From the NCBI RefSeq assembly GCF_014851685.1, contig NZ_JACVAC010000005.1, positions 248,001 to 312,000 on the forward strand: DNA of 64,000 nucleotides, read 5' to 3'. Of this stretch, positions 39,071 to 48,060 are shown piece after piece (positions within the stretch are counted from its first letter, which is position 1; every line of letters starts with the position of its first letter). Made by a program: the position numbers and the translations under genes. The notes under the pieces are model-generated. The model made no database searches. It worked only from the letters and a program-made list of their open reading frames with translations, and was not told where the DNA came from. Source of the DNA: Pseudomonas sp. PDM05 (GTDB lineage: Bacteria > Pseudomonadota > Gammaproteobacteria > Pseudomonadales > Pseudomonadaceae).

Positions 39071-40720
39071 ATGCCCGTCGCTTTTCGTTTGCCGTTGCAG
39101 GTCTTCTTTGAACGCGAAGCGCGCCATCCGCGCCAGACTTTCCTGGTGCAGCCGGTCGGCGGCGGCGAAGTGCAACGCCTGTCCTGGGCCGAGGTGGGCC
39201 ATCAGGCCCGTTGCGCCGCGCACTGGCTGCGCGCCCGCGAGTTGCCCCACGGTTCGCACATTGCCCTGATCTCGAAAAACTGCGCGCACTGGATCATTGC
39301 CGACCTGGCGATCTGGATGGCCGGGCACGTCTGCGTCCCCCTTTACCCCAACCTCACCGCCGATTCCGTCGCCCATGTGCTGACGCACTCCGAGGCCGCG
39401 TTGGCGTTTATCGGCAAGCTGGACGACTGGCCCGCGATGGCACCGGGCGTGCCGAAGGGGGTGCCGACCATCAGCCTGCCGCTATGCCCGGTGGGCGCGT
39501 TCGATTTCCGCTGGGCCGACTTGCAGGCCTGCTCGCCGATCCAGGATAACCCCACACCTGCGGCGTCGGACCTCGCGACCATCATCTATACCTCCGGCAC
39601 CACCGGCTTGCCCAAGGGTGTGATGCACAGCTTCGGCGCCCTGGGGTTCGCGGCCACGCGCGGCACTGAATTATTTGGGCTGGGGGAGGGCGACCGCTTG
39701 TTGTCGTACTTGCCGCTGTGCCATGTGGCCGAACGGATGTTTGTGGAAATGGCGGCCATCTACACCGGGCAAACAGTATTTTTCGCGCAAAGCCTCGATA
39801 CGTTTCTGACTGACCTGCGCCGGGCGCGGCCGACGGCGTTGTTTGGCGTGCCACGTATCTGGACCAAATTCCAGCTGGGCGTCTACGCCAAGATCCCGCA
39901 AAAACGCCTCGACCTGCTGTTGCGCCTGCCATTTATCGGTAGGCGCATCGGCCATAAAGTGCTGGCGGGCCTCGGCCTGGATCAGTTGCGCATTGCCCTG
40001 TCCGGTGCGGCGCCCGTGCCCGAAGCACTGCTGCGCTGGTATCAGCGCCTGGGCCTGGATGTGCTGGAGGTGTATGGCATGACCGAGAGCTGCGGCTACT
40101 CCCATGTGTGTCGTCCCGGCCAGCAGACAATCGGCTGGATCGGCCTGCCGTGCCCTGGGGTTGAAGTGCGCATCGACGCCTCGGGCGAAGTGCAGGTGCG
40201 CAGTGGCGCGACCATGCTCGGCTATTTCAAGGACCCCGAGAAAACCGCCGAGACCCTGACTGCCGACGGCTTTCTGCGTACCGGCGACAAGGGCGAGCAG
40301 GATGCCGACGGCCGCCTGCGCCTGACCGGGCGGCTCAAGGAAATCTTCAAGACCAGCAAAGGCAAATATGTGGCGCCGGCGCCGATTGAAAACCGCCTGG
40401 CCGAACACGCGCACATCGAGCAGGTGTGCGTGGTCGGCGATGGCCTGGGCGCGCCGATAGGCTTATGCGTGCTGTCGACGCTGGACCTCGATCGGCAAAC
40501 CCTGCGCGCCAACCTGGAGCGCTGGCTGGAACAGGTCAACCAGGCGCTGGATAAACATGAGCGCCTGGGCCAGTTGGTGGTGGTCAAGGACAGCTGGGCA
40601 GTGGAGAACGGGTTCCTGACGCCGACCCTGAAGATCAAGCGCAACGTGATCGAATCGACTTACGGTGCACATTTGCAAACCTGGAGCGAGCGTTCCGAAT
40701 CGGTTCTGTGGCAGGATTAG
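39071..40720 (+). CDS. AMP-dependent long-chain acyl-CoA synthetase/ligase
   Basis: A 549-residue ANL-superfamily enzyme. P-loop TIIYTSGTTGLPKGVMH, A5 motif VYGMTESCG, and the A7/A8 region FLRTGDKGEQDADGRLRLTG with RLKEIFKTSKGKYVAPAPIE are clear; this form is close to long-chain ligases of the FAA/AMP-lig type rather than FadD1. It activates a carboxylic acid with ATP and CoA. AGGAG lies 10 bases before the start. A hotdog thioesterase and two hydrolases follow on the same strand. The chain-length preference is not readable. Confidence 0.88.
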   Translation: MPVAFRLPLQVFFEREARHPRQTFLVQPVGGGEVQRLSWAEVGHQARCAAHWLRARELPHGSHIALISKNCAHWIIADLAIWMAGHVCVPLYPNLTADSVAHVLTHSEAALAFIGKLDDWPAMAPGVPKGVPTISLPLCPVGAFDFRWADLQACSPIQDNPTPAASDLATIIYTSGTTGLPKGVMHSFGALGFAATRGTELFGLGEGDRLLSYLPLCHVAERMFVEMAAIYTGQTVFFAQSLDTFLTDLRRARPTALFGVPRIWTKFQLGVYAKIPQKRLDLLLRLPFIGRRIGHKVLAGLGLDQLRIALSGAAPVPEALLRWYQRLGLDVLEVYGMTESCGYSHVCRPGQQTIGWIGLPCPGVEVRIDASGEVQVRSGATMLGYFKDPEKTAETLTADGFLRTGDKGEQDADGRLRLTGRLKEIFKTSKGKYVAPAPIENRLAEHAHIEQVCVVGDGLGAPIGLCVLSTLDLDRQTLRANLERWLEQVNQALDKHERLGQLVVVKDSWAVENGFLTPTLKIKRNVIESTYGAHLQTWSERSESVLWQD

Positions 40721-40751
40721 GCTCATCATAAAACAGACAAGGACTACTCCC

Positions 40752-41195
40752 ATGGGCTTGTGGCGCACCCAACCGAACATCGAACAACTCAACGCGATCC
40801 AGAAAAACACCATCGGTGAACTGCTGGATATTCGCTTCGAAAGCTTCGACGACGAATCCCTGACGGCCAGCATGGTGGTCGACCCGCGCACCCATCAGCC
40901 CTATGGCCTGCTGCACGGTGGCGCCTCGGTGGTACTGGCGGAAAGCGTCGGCTCCATGGCGGCCTACCTGTGCATTGATGCCAGCAAGTTCTATTGCGTG
41001 GGCCTGGAGGTCAACGCCAACCACCTGCGCGGTGTGCGCAACGGGCGGGTCACGGCGGTGGCGCGAGCGATCCACATCGGGCGTACCACCCAGGTATGGG
41101 ACATCCGTTTGACCAATGATGAAGGCAAAACCAGCTGCGTCTCGCGCCTGACCATGGCCGTGGTGCCCCTGGGCGAGCAGCCGCCGGCGCGATAG
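40752..41195 (+). CDS. Hotdog-fold acyl-CoA thioesterase (YdiI/EntH-like)
   Basis: A 147-residue hotdog enzyme. THQPYGLLHGGASVVLAES (about 50-69) with the catalytic Glu matches the YdiI/EntH (MenI) group, which hydrolyses aryl- or acyl-CoA. GLEVNANHLRGVRNG is the second family block. It starts 31 bases after the ligase stop, so ligase and thioesterase probably work on the same acyl group. Confidence 0.87.
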   Translation: MGLWRTQPNIEQLNAIQKNTIGELLDIRFESFDDESLTASMVVDPRTHQPYGLLHGGASVVLAESVGSMAAYLCIDASKFYCVGLEVNANHLRGVRNGRVTAVARAIHIGRTTQVWDIRLTNDEGKTSCVSRLTMAVVPLGEQPPAR

Positions 41196-41292
41196 GCGTG
41201 GCGTGAGTGTCATCATTCCTGGCAGTTACAGTCATTGCTGTTGTGGTCGGGCGTGGTGACAATCGATTTCTGTTCAGTCAGATGGATCCGGT

Positions 41293-42096
41293 ATGTCGCA
41301 GCACGTGTTTTTTGCCCACGCCAATGGTTTCCCTTCGGCTACGTACGGCAAGTTGTTTGCCGCTCTGGCCCCGGAGTATGCGGTGGCGCATTTGCCGCAG
41401 CACGGTCACGACCCCAGGTTTCCGGTGGACGATAACTGGCAGAACCTGGTGGACGAATTGATCCATCATCTGGAGCAACAGCCGGAGCCGGTGTGGGGCG
41501 TGGGTCATTCCCTCGGCGGTGTGTTGCACCTGCACGCGGCCATGCGTTGCCCGCAGTTGTATCGCGGTGTGGTGATGCTCGACTCGCCCGTGCTGACTCG
41601 CGCCGACCGCTGGGTGATCCGCGCGGCCAAGCGTTTTGGCTTCATCGACCGCCTGACCCCGGCCGGGCGCACCCTGGGCCGGCGAGAAGAGTTCCACGAC
41701 CTGGACAGCGCACGCAGCTACTTCGCGGGCAAGACCCTGTTTCGCGGTTTTGATCCGGAATGTTTCGACGCGTACCTGCAACACGGCTTGCAGCAAGTGG
41801 GCGATCGCCTGCGCTTGCGCTTCGACCCGGCCACCGAAATCAGCATCTACCGCGGTGTGCCCCACACCAGCCCCGGCCAGGTCCGCCAGTTGAAAGTGCC
41901 GCTGGCAGTGGTGCGTGGGCGCCAGAGCCGGGTGGTGATGCGTCACCACGCCAGCGGCGTCGACCGCATGCCCATGGGCGAAATGCTCACCATGCCCGGC
42001 GGCCATATGTTCCCGCTGGAACGTCCCCAGGACACTGCGACCTTGATCAAGAACCTGTTCGCCCGCTGGCAGGCCCGCGAGCGCAGTTGCGCATGA
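41293..42096 (+). CDS. Alpha/beta hydrolase (first of an overlapping pair)
   Basis: A 267-residue alpha/beta hydrolase: oxyanion region HANGFPSATYG, nucleophile elbow GVGHSLGGVLH with Ser, and late His in MPGGHMFPLE. It overlaps the next hydrolase gene by ATGA. The HANGFP motif is also seen in carboxylesterases of Pseudomonas. The substrate is unknown; the position after the acyl-CoA ligase and thioesterase suggests acyl-ester turnover. Confidence 0.83.
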   Translation: MSQHVFFAHANGFPSATYGKLFAALAPEYAVAHLPQHGHDPRFPVDDNWQNLVDELIHHLEQQPEPVWGVGHSLGGVLHLHAAMRCPQLYRGVVMLDSPVLTRADRWVIRAAKRFGFIDRLTPAGRTLGRREEFHDLDSARSYFAGKTLFRGFDPECFDAYLQHGLQQVGDRLRLRFDPATEISIYRGVPHTSPGQVRQLKVPLAVVRGRQSRVVMRHHASGVDRMPMGEMLTMPGGHMFPLERPQDTATLIKNLFARWQARERSCA

Positions 42097-42947
42097 GTAC
42101 GCCGGTCGAGGAAGTGCGCCTGAGCCTGCCCCATATCGAGTTGGCGGCTCACTTGTTTGGTCCCGAAGACGGCTTGCCGGTGATCGCCCTGCATGGCTGG
42201 CTGGACAACGCCAACAGCTTTGCACGGTTGGCGCCGCAGTTGCAGGGCTTGCGCATCGTGGCGTTGGACATGGCCGGGCATGGGCATTCGGCGCATCGTC
42301 CTGCCGGGGCCGGTTATGCCTTGTGGGATTACGTCCACGATGTGCTGCAAGTCGCCGAACAATTGGGCTGGAAACGTTTTGCATTACTTGGCCACTCCCT
42401 CGGCGCCATCGTCTCCCTGGTGCTGGCCGGCGCACTGCCTGAGCGCGTGACGCATCTGGGATTGATCGACGGCGTGATCCCGCCGACCGCCAGTGGCGAG
42501 CACGCCGCCGAGCGCCTGGGCATGGCGCTGCAGGCGCAAATGAACCTGCAGGACAAGCGCAAGCCGGTCTACGGCAGCCTGGATCGCGCTGTGGAGGCGC
42601 GCATGAAAGGCGTGGTCGCCGTCAGCCGTGAAGCCGCCGAACTGCTGGCCCAGCGCGGTTTGATGCCGGTGCCGGGCGGTTACACCTGGCGCACCGATAG
42701 CCGCCTGACCCTGGCCTCGCCGATGCGCCTGACGGATGAACAAGCCATGTCTTTCGTGCGGCGGGTGGCGTGCCCTACGCAGTTGGTGGTGGCTGCCGAC
42801 GGCATGCTGGCGAAACATCCGGAATTGCTTTCCCAGCTACCCTTCACCGTAACCACCCTGCCGGGCGGCCATCATTTGCACCTGAATGACGCGCCCGGCG
42901 CCGCTCTTGTTGCAGACTGTTTCAATCGGTTCTTCTCCACGCCTTGA
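42093..42947 (+). CDS. Alpha/beta hydrolase (second of the pair)
   Basis: A 284-residue alpha/beta hydrolase: IALHGWLDNANSFARLAP (oxyanion HGW), LDMAGHGHSAHRP, nucleophile elbow LLGHSLGAIVS with Ser, and LPGGHHLHLN with the catalytic His. ATG 42093 overlaps the upstream stop as ATGA. It differs clearly from its neighbour, so this is a co-translated pair rather than a recent duplication. Confidence 0.84.
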   Translation: MSTPVEEVRLSLPHIELAAHLFGPEDGLPVIALHGWLDNANSFARLAPQLQGLRIVALDMAGHGHSAHRPAGAGYALWDYVHDVLQVAEQLGWKRFALLGHSLGAIVSLVLAGALPERVTHLGLIDGVIPPTASGEHAAERLGMALQAQMNLQDKRKPVYGSLDRAVEARMKGVVAVSREAAELLAQRGLMPVPGGYTWRTDSRLTLASPMRLTDEQAMSFVRRVACPTQLVVAADGMLAKHPELLSQLPFTVTTLPGGHHLHLNDAPGAALVADCFNRFFSTP

Positions 42948-42996
42948 CTTGGCGGGGTCAACTGCCGAGGCTGGGCGGATTGAAAGGGAGTCAACC

Positions 42997-43053
42997 ATGA
43001 ACCATCTCAACACTGCTATGACCTCCGTTGGCCACGGCTCGTTGATCCTATGA
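42997..43053 (+). CDS. Short leader ORF (18 residues) coupled to DUF4892 gene
   Basis: MNHLNTAMTSVGHGSLIL, 18 codons plus TGA. It has an excellent ribosome site, AAAGGGAG at 42983-42990, 6 bases before ATG. Its TGA (43051-43053) overlaps the DUF4892 start as ATGA, while the DUF4892 gene has no site of its own. This fits a translated leader that feeds ribosomes to the next gene. No protein evidence exists. Confidence 0.5.
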   Translation: MNHLNTAMTSVGHGSLIL

Positions 43054-43868
43054 GCGTGCGCAACGGCTGTATCCGTATCCTCGGGCTGAGCCTGCTCAGC
43101 CCATTGGTATTCGCCGCCGACGTGCCGGGAAGCCAGGACCTGCCCACCGTAGCCCGTCAAATCGACGCACAGATCGTCGATTACCGCCCCGCCGAAGAAA
43201 AGGAGCGTATCTACCCCATGGGTGCGATCCGCAAGATCAGCGGCCAGTTGCGCTACGAAGGCCAGGCCACCGCACGCGGCCAAGCCACCGCGATTACCTA
43301 TGAATTGCCTGCCGAGCACAGCTCCAGCGCCGCGTTTACCGCGACCCGCGAAGCGTTGCAGGCGAAGGGCGCGCAGCTGTTGTTCTGGTGCCAGGCCCGC
43401 GATTGCGGCGAAAGCAGCCTGTGGGCCAATGAAGTGTTCGGCAACGCCAAGCTGGTGGGCGCTGATGGCCAGCAGGAATACCTGCTCCTGCGTCTGGCCG
43501 CCCCGCAAGACAATGCCCTGATCGCCCTGTACGGCATCACCCGTGGCAACCGGCGTGCCTACCTGCATGTGGAGCAACTGGACGCCAGCGCGCCACTGGG
43601 CGTCCTGCTGCCCACGTCGGCCACCTTGCTGCGTGAACTGAAAAGCACCGGCGAGCTGGACTTCCCGGCCTTGGGCGCCGAGCCCGACCCCACCTGGCTG
43701 ACCCTGATTTCCCGCGGACTCAACCTCGACACCACGTTGCGCGTGAGTTTGAGCGGGCCCACGGCCGAAGCCTGGCGCCAGGGCCTGATCGACAGCGGCG
43801 TCCGCGCCGCGCGCCTGGAATCCGGCACCGGCGCTGCCAAGGGCCTGCACCTGCATCTGATACGCTAG
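43050..43868 (+). CDS. DUF4892 secreted protein
   Basis: A 272-residue protein with a signal peptide ending PLVFAA near residue 23. DLPTVARQIDAQIVDYRPAEEKERIYPMG identifies the DUF4892 family, whose C-terminal part is a compact domain (TGELDFPALGAEPDPTWLTL). The N-terminal half has the look of an OmpA-like or beta-rich exported domain; the role is unknown. There is no ribosome site before ATG 43050; translation probably depends on the 18-codon leader that ends at the start. Confidence 0.8.
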   Translation: MSVRNGCIRILGLSLLSPLVFAADVPGSQDLPTVARQIDAQIVDYRPAEEKERIYPMGAIRKISGQLRYEGQATARGQATAITYELPAEHSSSAAFTATREALQAKGAQLLFWCQARDCGESSLWANEVFGNAKLVGADGQQEYLLLRLAAPQDNALIALYGITRGNRRAYLHVEQLDASAPLGVLLPTSATLLRELKSTGELDFPALGAEPDPTWLTLISRGLNLDTTLRVSLSGPTAEAWRQGLIDSGVRAARLESGTGAAKGLHLHLIR

Positions 43869-43940
43869 GCGTTCCCCGGCGAACGGCCCCGCGCCGTTCG
43901 CCTAAGCTGTCTTCTTAACGCCTTTTTCTAGAGATACCCC

Positions 43941-45002
43941 ATGCTCAATAACGATCGCCTGCTGGTGCAAATCCTGCTGCTGGTGCTGTTTGGTGCCAGC
44001 TTCTGGGTCATGGCGCCGTTCTGGTCGGCGCTGTTCTGGGGCGCGGTGCTGGCGTTTGCCAGCTGGCCGCTGATGCGCTTGCTGACCCGCGTGCTGGGTG
44101 GCCGCGAATCCCTGGCCGCCGGCATCCTGACCCTGGGCTGGATGCTGCTGGTGGCGGTGCCGCTGGTGTGGCTGGGGTTCAACCTGGCGGATCATGTGCG
44201 CGATGCCGTGGCGCTGATCAAGGATATTCAGGTCGATGGCCTGCCCGAGGCGCCGACCTGGCTGGGCTCGATTCCCTTTGTCGGTGAGCGGCTGGTAGCG
44301 ATGTGGGACAGCATCGACCAGCAGGGCGCCGCGTTGATGGTCACGCTCAAACCCTACCTGGGCCAGGTCGGCAACTGGTTGCTGGCGCGCAGTGCGCAGA
44401 TTGGCGGTGGCATCCTGGAGCTGACCCTGAGCCTGGTGTTCGTGTTCTTTTTCTACCGTGACGGGCCGCGCCTGGCGATGTTCGTGCACCGTTTGCTGGA
44501 GCGCCTGATCGGCGAGCGTGCGGGCTATTACATCGAACTGGTGGCGGGCACCGTGCAGCGGGTGGTCAACGGCGTGATCGGTACCGCCGCCGCCCAGGCC
44601 CTGCTGGCGCTGATTGGCTTCCTGATCGCCGGGGTGCCGGGCGCGCTGGTATTGGGCATCGTCACCTTCCTGCTCAGCCTGATCCCCATGGGGCCGCCGC
44701 TGGTGTGGATCCCGGCCACGGCCTGGCTGGCATGGAAGGGCGACTACACCTATGCGGTGTTTCTGGGGGTGTGGGGTACGTTCATCATCAGCGGCGTGGA
44801 CAACGTGCTCAAGCCGTACCTGATCAGCCGAGGTGGCAACCTGCCGTTGGTGATCGTGCTGCTTGGGGTGTTCGGCGGCCTGATTGCGTTTGGGTTTATC
44901 GGATTGTTTATCGGCCCGACGTTGTTGGCGGTGGCGTATAGCTTGCTGATGGATTGGAGTGCGACCCAGGCCCAAAGCCGCCGGGAAGACAAACCTCTGT
45001 AA
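43941..45002 (+). CDS. ydiK: AI-2E family transporter (YdiK/PerM type)
   Basis: A 353-residue inner-membrane protein of the AI-2E transporter superfamily, with about seven or eight helices. Helix pairs at the N-terminus (VQILLLVLFGASFWVMAPF) and the C-terminal IPMGPPLVWIPATAW and LLGVFGGLIAFGFIGLFIGP blocks are diagnostic. The family includes Na+/H+ antiporters and permeases of unknown substrate; autoinducer export is shown for few. The symbol follows the nearest E. coli name and is tentative. A small hairpin (GGCGAACGG / CCGTTCGCC at 43878-43902) lies just upstream. Confidence 0.8.
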   Translation: MLNNDRLLVQILLLVLFGASFWVMAPFWSALFWGAVLAFASWPLMRLLTRVLGGRESLAAGILTLGWMLLVAVPLVWLGFNLADHVRDAVALIKDIQVDGLPEAPTWLGSIPFVGERLVAMWDSIDQQGAALMVTLKPYLGQVGNWLLARSAQIGGGILELTLSLVFVFFFYRDGPRLAMFVHRLLERLIGERAGYYIELVAGTVQRVVNGVIGTAAAQALLALIGFLIAGVPGALVLGIVTFLLSLIPMGPPLVWIPATAWLAWKGDYTYAVFLGVWGTFIISGVDNVLKPYLISRGGNLPLVIVLLGVFGGLIAFGFIGLFIGPTLLAVAYSLLMDWSATQAQSRREDKPL

Positions 45003-45021
45003 CCTAGCGAGTGCAGATCAG

Positions 45022-45127
45022 TGTGGGAGCGGGCTTGTGTGGGAGCGGGCTTGCTCGCGAAGGCGGTGGTTCAGTCACCAGATGTGTTGACTGGCACGCT
45101 GCTTTCGCGAGCAAGCCCGCTCCCACA
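45022..45127. repeat. REP doublet with duplicated head
   Basis: TGTGGGAGCGGGCTTG occurs twice in tandem at left (45022 and 45038), then a core, then GCGAGCAAGCCCGCTCCCACA at right (last 20 bases diagnostic). The second head makes the left arm 16 bases longer than usual. Confidence 0.88.
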
Positions 45128-45148
45128 TTATTGGCCTGCGCCAGCCTG

Positions 45149-46186
45149 CTAGGTCCGTGGTAGCCACATCACTGCGGTTAACCCGCCCCCTGGAGTTTCC
45201 TCCAGGCTCAGGCGCCCGCCCAGGCGCTCCGCCGCATCCCTGGAAATCGTCATGCCCAGGCCGACGCCACCAGAATTGCGGTTGCGTGAGCCTTCGAGGC
45301 GAAAGAACGGTTCAAACACTGCCTCACGCTGATCAGCCGCAATCCCTGGCCCGTGGTCGATCACGCGGATGATCAGGGCCTCGCGGCTGTCCTCCAGTTC
45401 CACCCGCGCCGTGCCGGCGTAGCGCAACGCGTTGTCGATCAGGTTGTTGAGGCACGAGCGCAAGGCCATCGGCTGCACCTGCAACGGCACGCAGGTGCCG
45501 GCGAATTGCACGTCGCAGCCCTGGTCCTGAGCGTTCTCGCTCATGGACTCGACCAGTGCCTGCACGTCGAGCCAATGCCGGGTCTCGCTGGTGCGTTGCT
45601 CGTGCAGGTAGCTCAGGGTCGCGTCGAGCATGCCGATCATGTCGTTGAGGTCCTGGCGCATCTGACCCTGCAACTTGGGGTCGTCGATCTGCTCCAGGCG
45701 CAGCTTGAGGCGCGACAGCGGCGTGCGCAGGTCATGGGACACGGCGCCGAGCATGCGCGCACGTTGGCTGACCTGTTCGCGGATACGCCGTTGCATCAGG
45801 TTGAAGGTCGATGCCGCTTGTTTCGCTTCACGTGGCCCGGACTCGTCGAGGGGCGGGCTGTCGAGGTCCAGACTCAGGCGCTCGGCCGCTTCGCTCAGGC
45901 GCTGGATCGGCCGGCTCAGCAGCTTGGCGCCGTACCAGGCGGCAATGATCAGCGAGATGAACTGGAACGTCAGCGGCACCACCGGGCCACCAAACCAGGG
46001 GCGGCGATGTTCCTTGTTCAGCGGCACCATGCGGCCGTCCGGCTGTTCGACAAAGGTTTCCTGGGGCGGCGGCGGTGGCGGGCCGTAGTGGCGGAACCAG
46101 GCGATCGCCAACACGTGGGCCAGGATGATCGCCACCAGCAATACGCCGAACAGTCGCCCAAACAGCGTATTGAAGGGGGCGCGCAT
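45149..46186 (-). CDS. Two-component sensor histidine kinase
   Basis: A 345-residue kinase: TM1 (about 8-30), a short periplasmic loop with a Pro run (GPPPPPPQE), TM2 (about 68-90), HAMP, HisKA with phospho-His in GAVSHDLRTPLSRLK and HATPase (NLIDNALRYAG; DHGPGI; GGVGLGMTIS). ATG 46186 overlaps the regulator stop by one base (TGATG). Length and layout are those of EnvZ/RstB-class kinases. The short periplasmic region gives no ligand clue. Confidence 0.87.
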   Translation of the reverse strand: MRAPFNTLFGRLFGVLLVAIILAHVLAIAWFRHYGPPPPPPQETFVEQPDGRMVPLNKEHRRPWFGGPVVPLTFQFISLIIAAWYGAKLLSRPIQRLSEAAERLSLDLDSPPLDESGPREAKQAASTFNLMQRRIREQVSQRARMLGAVSHDLRTPLSRLKLRLEQIDDPKLQGQMRQDLNDMIGMLDATLSYLHEQRTSETRHWLDVQALVESMSENAQDQGCDVQFAGTCVPLQVQPMALRSCLNNLIDNALRYAGTARVELEDSREALIIRVIDHGPGIAADQREAVFEPFFRLEGSRNRNSGGVGLGMTISRDAAERLGGRLSLEETPGGGLTAVMWLPRT

Positions 46187-46950
46187 CAACCGATGTCCCG
46201 CGCGTCGAACAGGTAACCCTCGCCGCGCACGGTCTTGATCAACTGCGGTGCTTTCGGGTCATCGCCCAGTTTCTGGCGCAGGCGCGAGACCAGCAAGTCG
46301 ATGCTGCGGTCGAAGGCTTCGATGGAGCGGCCACGGGCAGCGTCCAGCAGTTGCTCGCGGCTCAACACCCGGCGCGGGCGTTCGATGAATACCCACAACA
46401 GGCGGAATTCGGCGTTGGACAGCGGCACCACCAGGCCATCGTCGGCCACCAGTTGGCGCAACACGCTGTTCAGGCGCCAGTTGTCGAAGCGGATGTTGGC
46501 GCGTTGTTCGGTGCGGTCATCGCGCACCCGACGCAGGATGGTCTGGATGCGCGCGACCAGTTCGCGCGGTTCGAACGGCTTGGACATGTAGTCGTCGGCG
46601 CCCAGTTCCAGGCCGATGATGCGGTCGGTGGGTTCGCAGCGGGCGGTGAGCATCAGGATCGGGATGTCCGATTCCGCACGCAGCCAACGGCACAACGACA
46701 GGCCGTCTTCGCCCGGCAGCATCAGGTCGAGCACCACCACATCAAAGGTTTCAGCCTGCATCGCCACGCGCATGGCCGCGCCGTCGGTCACGCCGGTGGC
46801 GAGGATATTGAAGCGCGCCAGGTAATCGATCAGCAGTTCGCGGATCGGCACATCGTCGTCGACAATCAGCGCACGGGTGTTCCAGCGCTTGTCATCGGCG
46901 GTCACCGCGCCTTTGTGCTCGTCATTCGTAGAGACGGGAGAGGTATGCAT
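46186..46950 (-). CDS. OmpR/PhoB-type response regulator
   Basis: A 254-residue regulator: an N-terminal tail of about 27 residues, receiver domain with phospho-Asp in VVVLDLMLPGEDG and Lys in YMSKPFEPRE, then a winged helix DNA-binding domain ending in KTVRGEGYLFDARDIG. ATG 46950 is chosen; the frame is open further upstream but no ribosome site is clear. It forms an operon with the kinase. pyrF lies divergently 259 bases away and is not an obvious target. Confidence 0.87.
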   Translation of the reverse strand: MHTSPVSTNDEHKGAVTADDKRWNTRALIVDDDVPIRELLIDYLARFNILATGVTDGAAMRVAMQAETFDVVVLDLMLPGEDGLSLCRWLRAESDIPILMLTARCEPTDRIIGLELGADDYMSKPFEPRELVARIQTILRRVRDDRTEQRANIRFDNWRLNSVLRQLVADDGLVVPLSNAEFRLLWVFIERPRRVLSREQLLDAARGRSIEAFDRSIDLLVSRLRQKLGDDPKAPQLIKTVRGEGYLFDARDIG

Positions 46951-47167
46951 AGTGCGATCATCTGCCTGGTCGTTGCGGTCAGCATAGGCGCCCAGCCCCA
47001 TGGCTGGAAGTGCTGGTCGGTGGGTCGTGCGGGCGAGGCTAGTGGTGGGGCGTGTTGCAGGCATGTCGTGAATGTATCAGCTTTGAAATAATTGGCTGAA
47101 ATGCCCGTTGCCATGCGCTCTGTCAGTATTTACCGATCATCGGATCCCGCAACGGCGCCGCTTGCGC

Positions 47168-47173
47168 TACAAT
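47168..47173 (+). promoter_or_regulatory. Candidate -10 box for pyrF
   Basis: TACAAT, 37 bases before pyrF. No good -35 is found at 16-18 bases, so it is only a candidate. Confidence 0.35.
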
Positions 47174-47209
47174 CCGCGCCGATTTCGACTTGCCTGAGAG
47201 CCCATTCCA

Positions 47210-47908
47210 ATGTCCGTCTGCCAGACTCCTATCATCGTCGCCCTGGATTACCCCACTCGTGACGCCGCACTGAAGCTGGCTGACCAGTTGGACCCGAAGC
47301 TTTGCCGGGTCAAGGTCGGCAAGGAACTGTTCACCAGCTGCGCCGCAGAAATTGTCGGCACCCTGCGTGACAAAGGCTTCGAAGTGTTCCTCGACCTGAA
47401 ATTCCACGACATCCCCAACACCACCGCCATGGCCGTGAAAGCCGCGGCCGAGATGGGCGTGTGGATGGTCAATGTGCACTGTTCCGGCGGCCTGCGCATG
47501 ATGACCGCGTGCCGCGAAGTGCTGGAGCAGCGCAGCGGCCCCAAACCGTTGTTGATCGGTGTGACCGTGCTGACCAGCATGGAGCGTGAAGACCTGGCCG
47601 GCATCGGCCTGGACATCGAGCCCCAGGAGCAGGTCCTGCGCCTCGCAGCCCTGGCACAGAAAGCCGGCCTCGATGGTTTGGTGTGCTCGGCGCTGGAAGC
47701 CCAGGCACTGAAGACCGCACACCCGTCGCTGCAACTGGTGACCCCGGGGATTCGTCCGGCGGGCAGCGCCCAGGACGACCAGCGTCGCATCCTGACTCCG
47801 CGCCAGGCGTTGGATGCCGGTTCCGACTATCTGGTGATCGGCCGCCCGATCAGCCAGGCGGCCGATCCGGCCAAGGCGTTGGCGGCAGTCGTCGCCGAGA
47901 TCGCCTGA
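47210..47908 (+). CDS. pyrF: Orotidine-5'-phosphate decarboxylase
   Basis: A 232-residue TIM-barrel enzyme that makes UMP from OMP, the last step of pyrimidine synthesis. The catalytic array is seen: [20 protein letters not shown] (Asp-x-Lys-x-x-Asp) and the phosphate-loop RPISQAADP with YLVIGRPI. Length is normal. It is probably monocistronic; a REP doublet follows. Confidence 0.97.
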   Translation: MSVCQTPIIVALDYPTRDAALKLADQLDPKLCRVKVGKELFTSCAAEIVGTLRDKGFEVFLDLKFHDIPNTTAMAVKAAAEMGVWMVNVHCSGGLRMMTACREVLEQRSGPKPLLIGVTVLTSMEREDLAGIGLDIEPQEQVLRLAALAQKAGLDGLVCSALEAQALKTAHPSLQLVTPGIRPAGSAQDDQRRILTPRQALDAGSDYLVIGRPISQAADPAKALAAVVAEIA

Positions 47909-47941
47909 CCGTCACCGATCTAAACGGTAGGAGCAGGCTTG

Positions 47942-48030
47942 TGTGGGAGCTGGCTTGCCTGCGATAGCATCACCTCGGGTTGACTGATACGCCGAGGCGC
48001 TTGCATCGCGGGCAAGCCCGACTCCCACAC
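47942..48030. repeat. REP doublet with partial duplicated head
   Basis: TGTGGGAGCTGGCTTGCCTG at left, GCGGGCAAGCCCGACTCCCA at right. Just before it, GGTAGGAGCAGGCTTG (47926-47941) is a degenerate extra head, as in the copy at 45022. Confidence 0.82.
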
Positions 48031-48060
48031 GGTCTACGCTCACGTTTACCGCGTGGTGCC

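Noticed and set aside
44000..45002. AI-2 quorum-sensing exporter role for the ydiK-like gene
   Set aside because: The family name is historical; no luxS or lsr genes are in the window, so a signalling role is not claimed.
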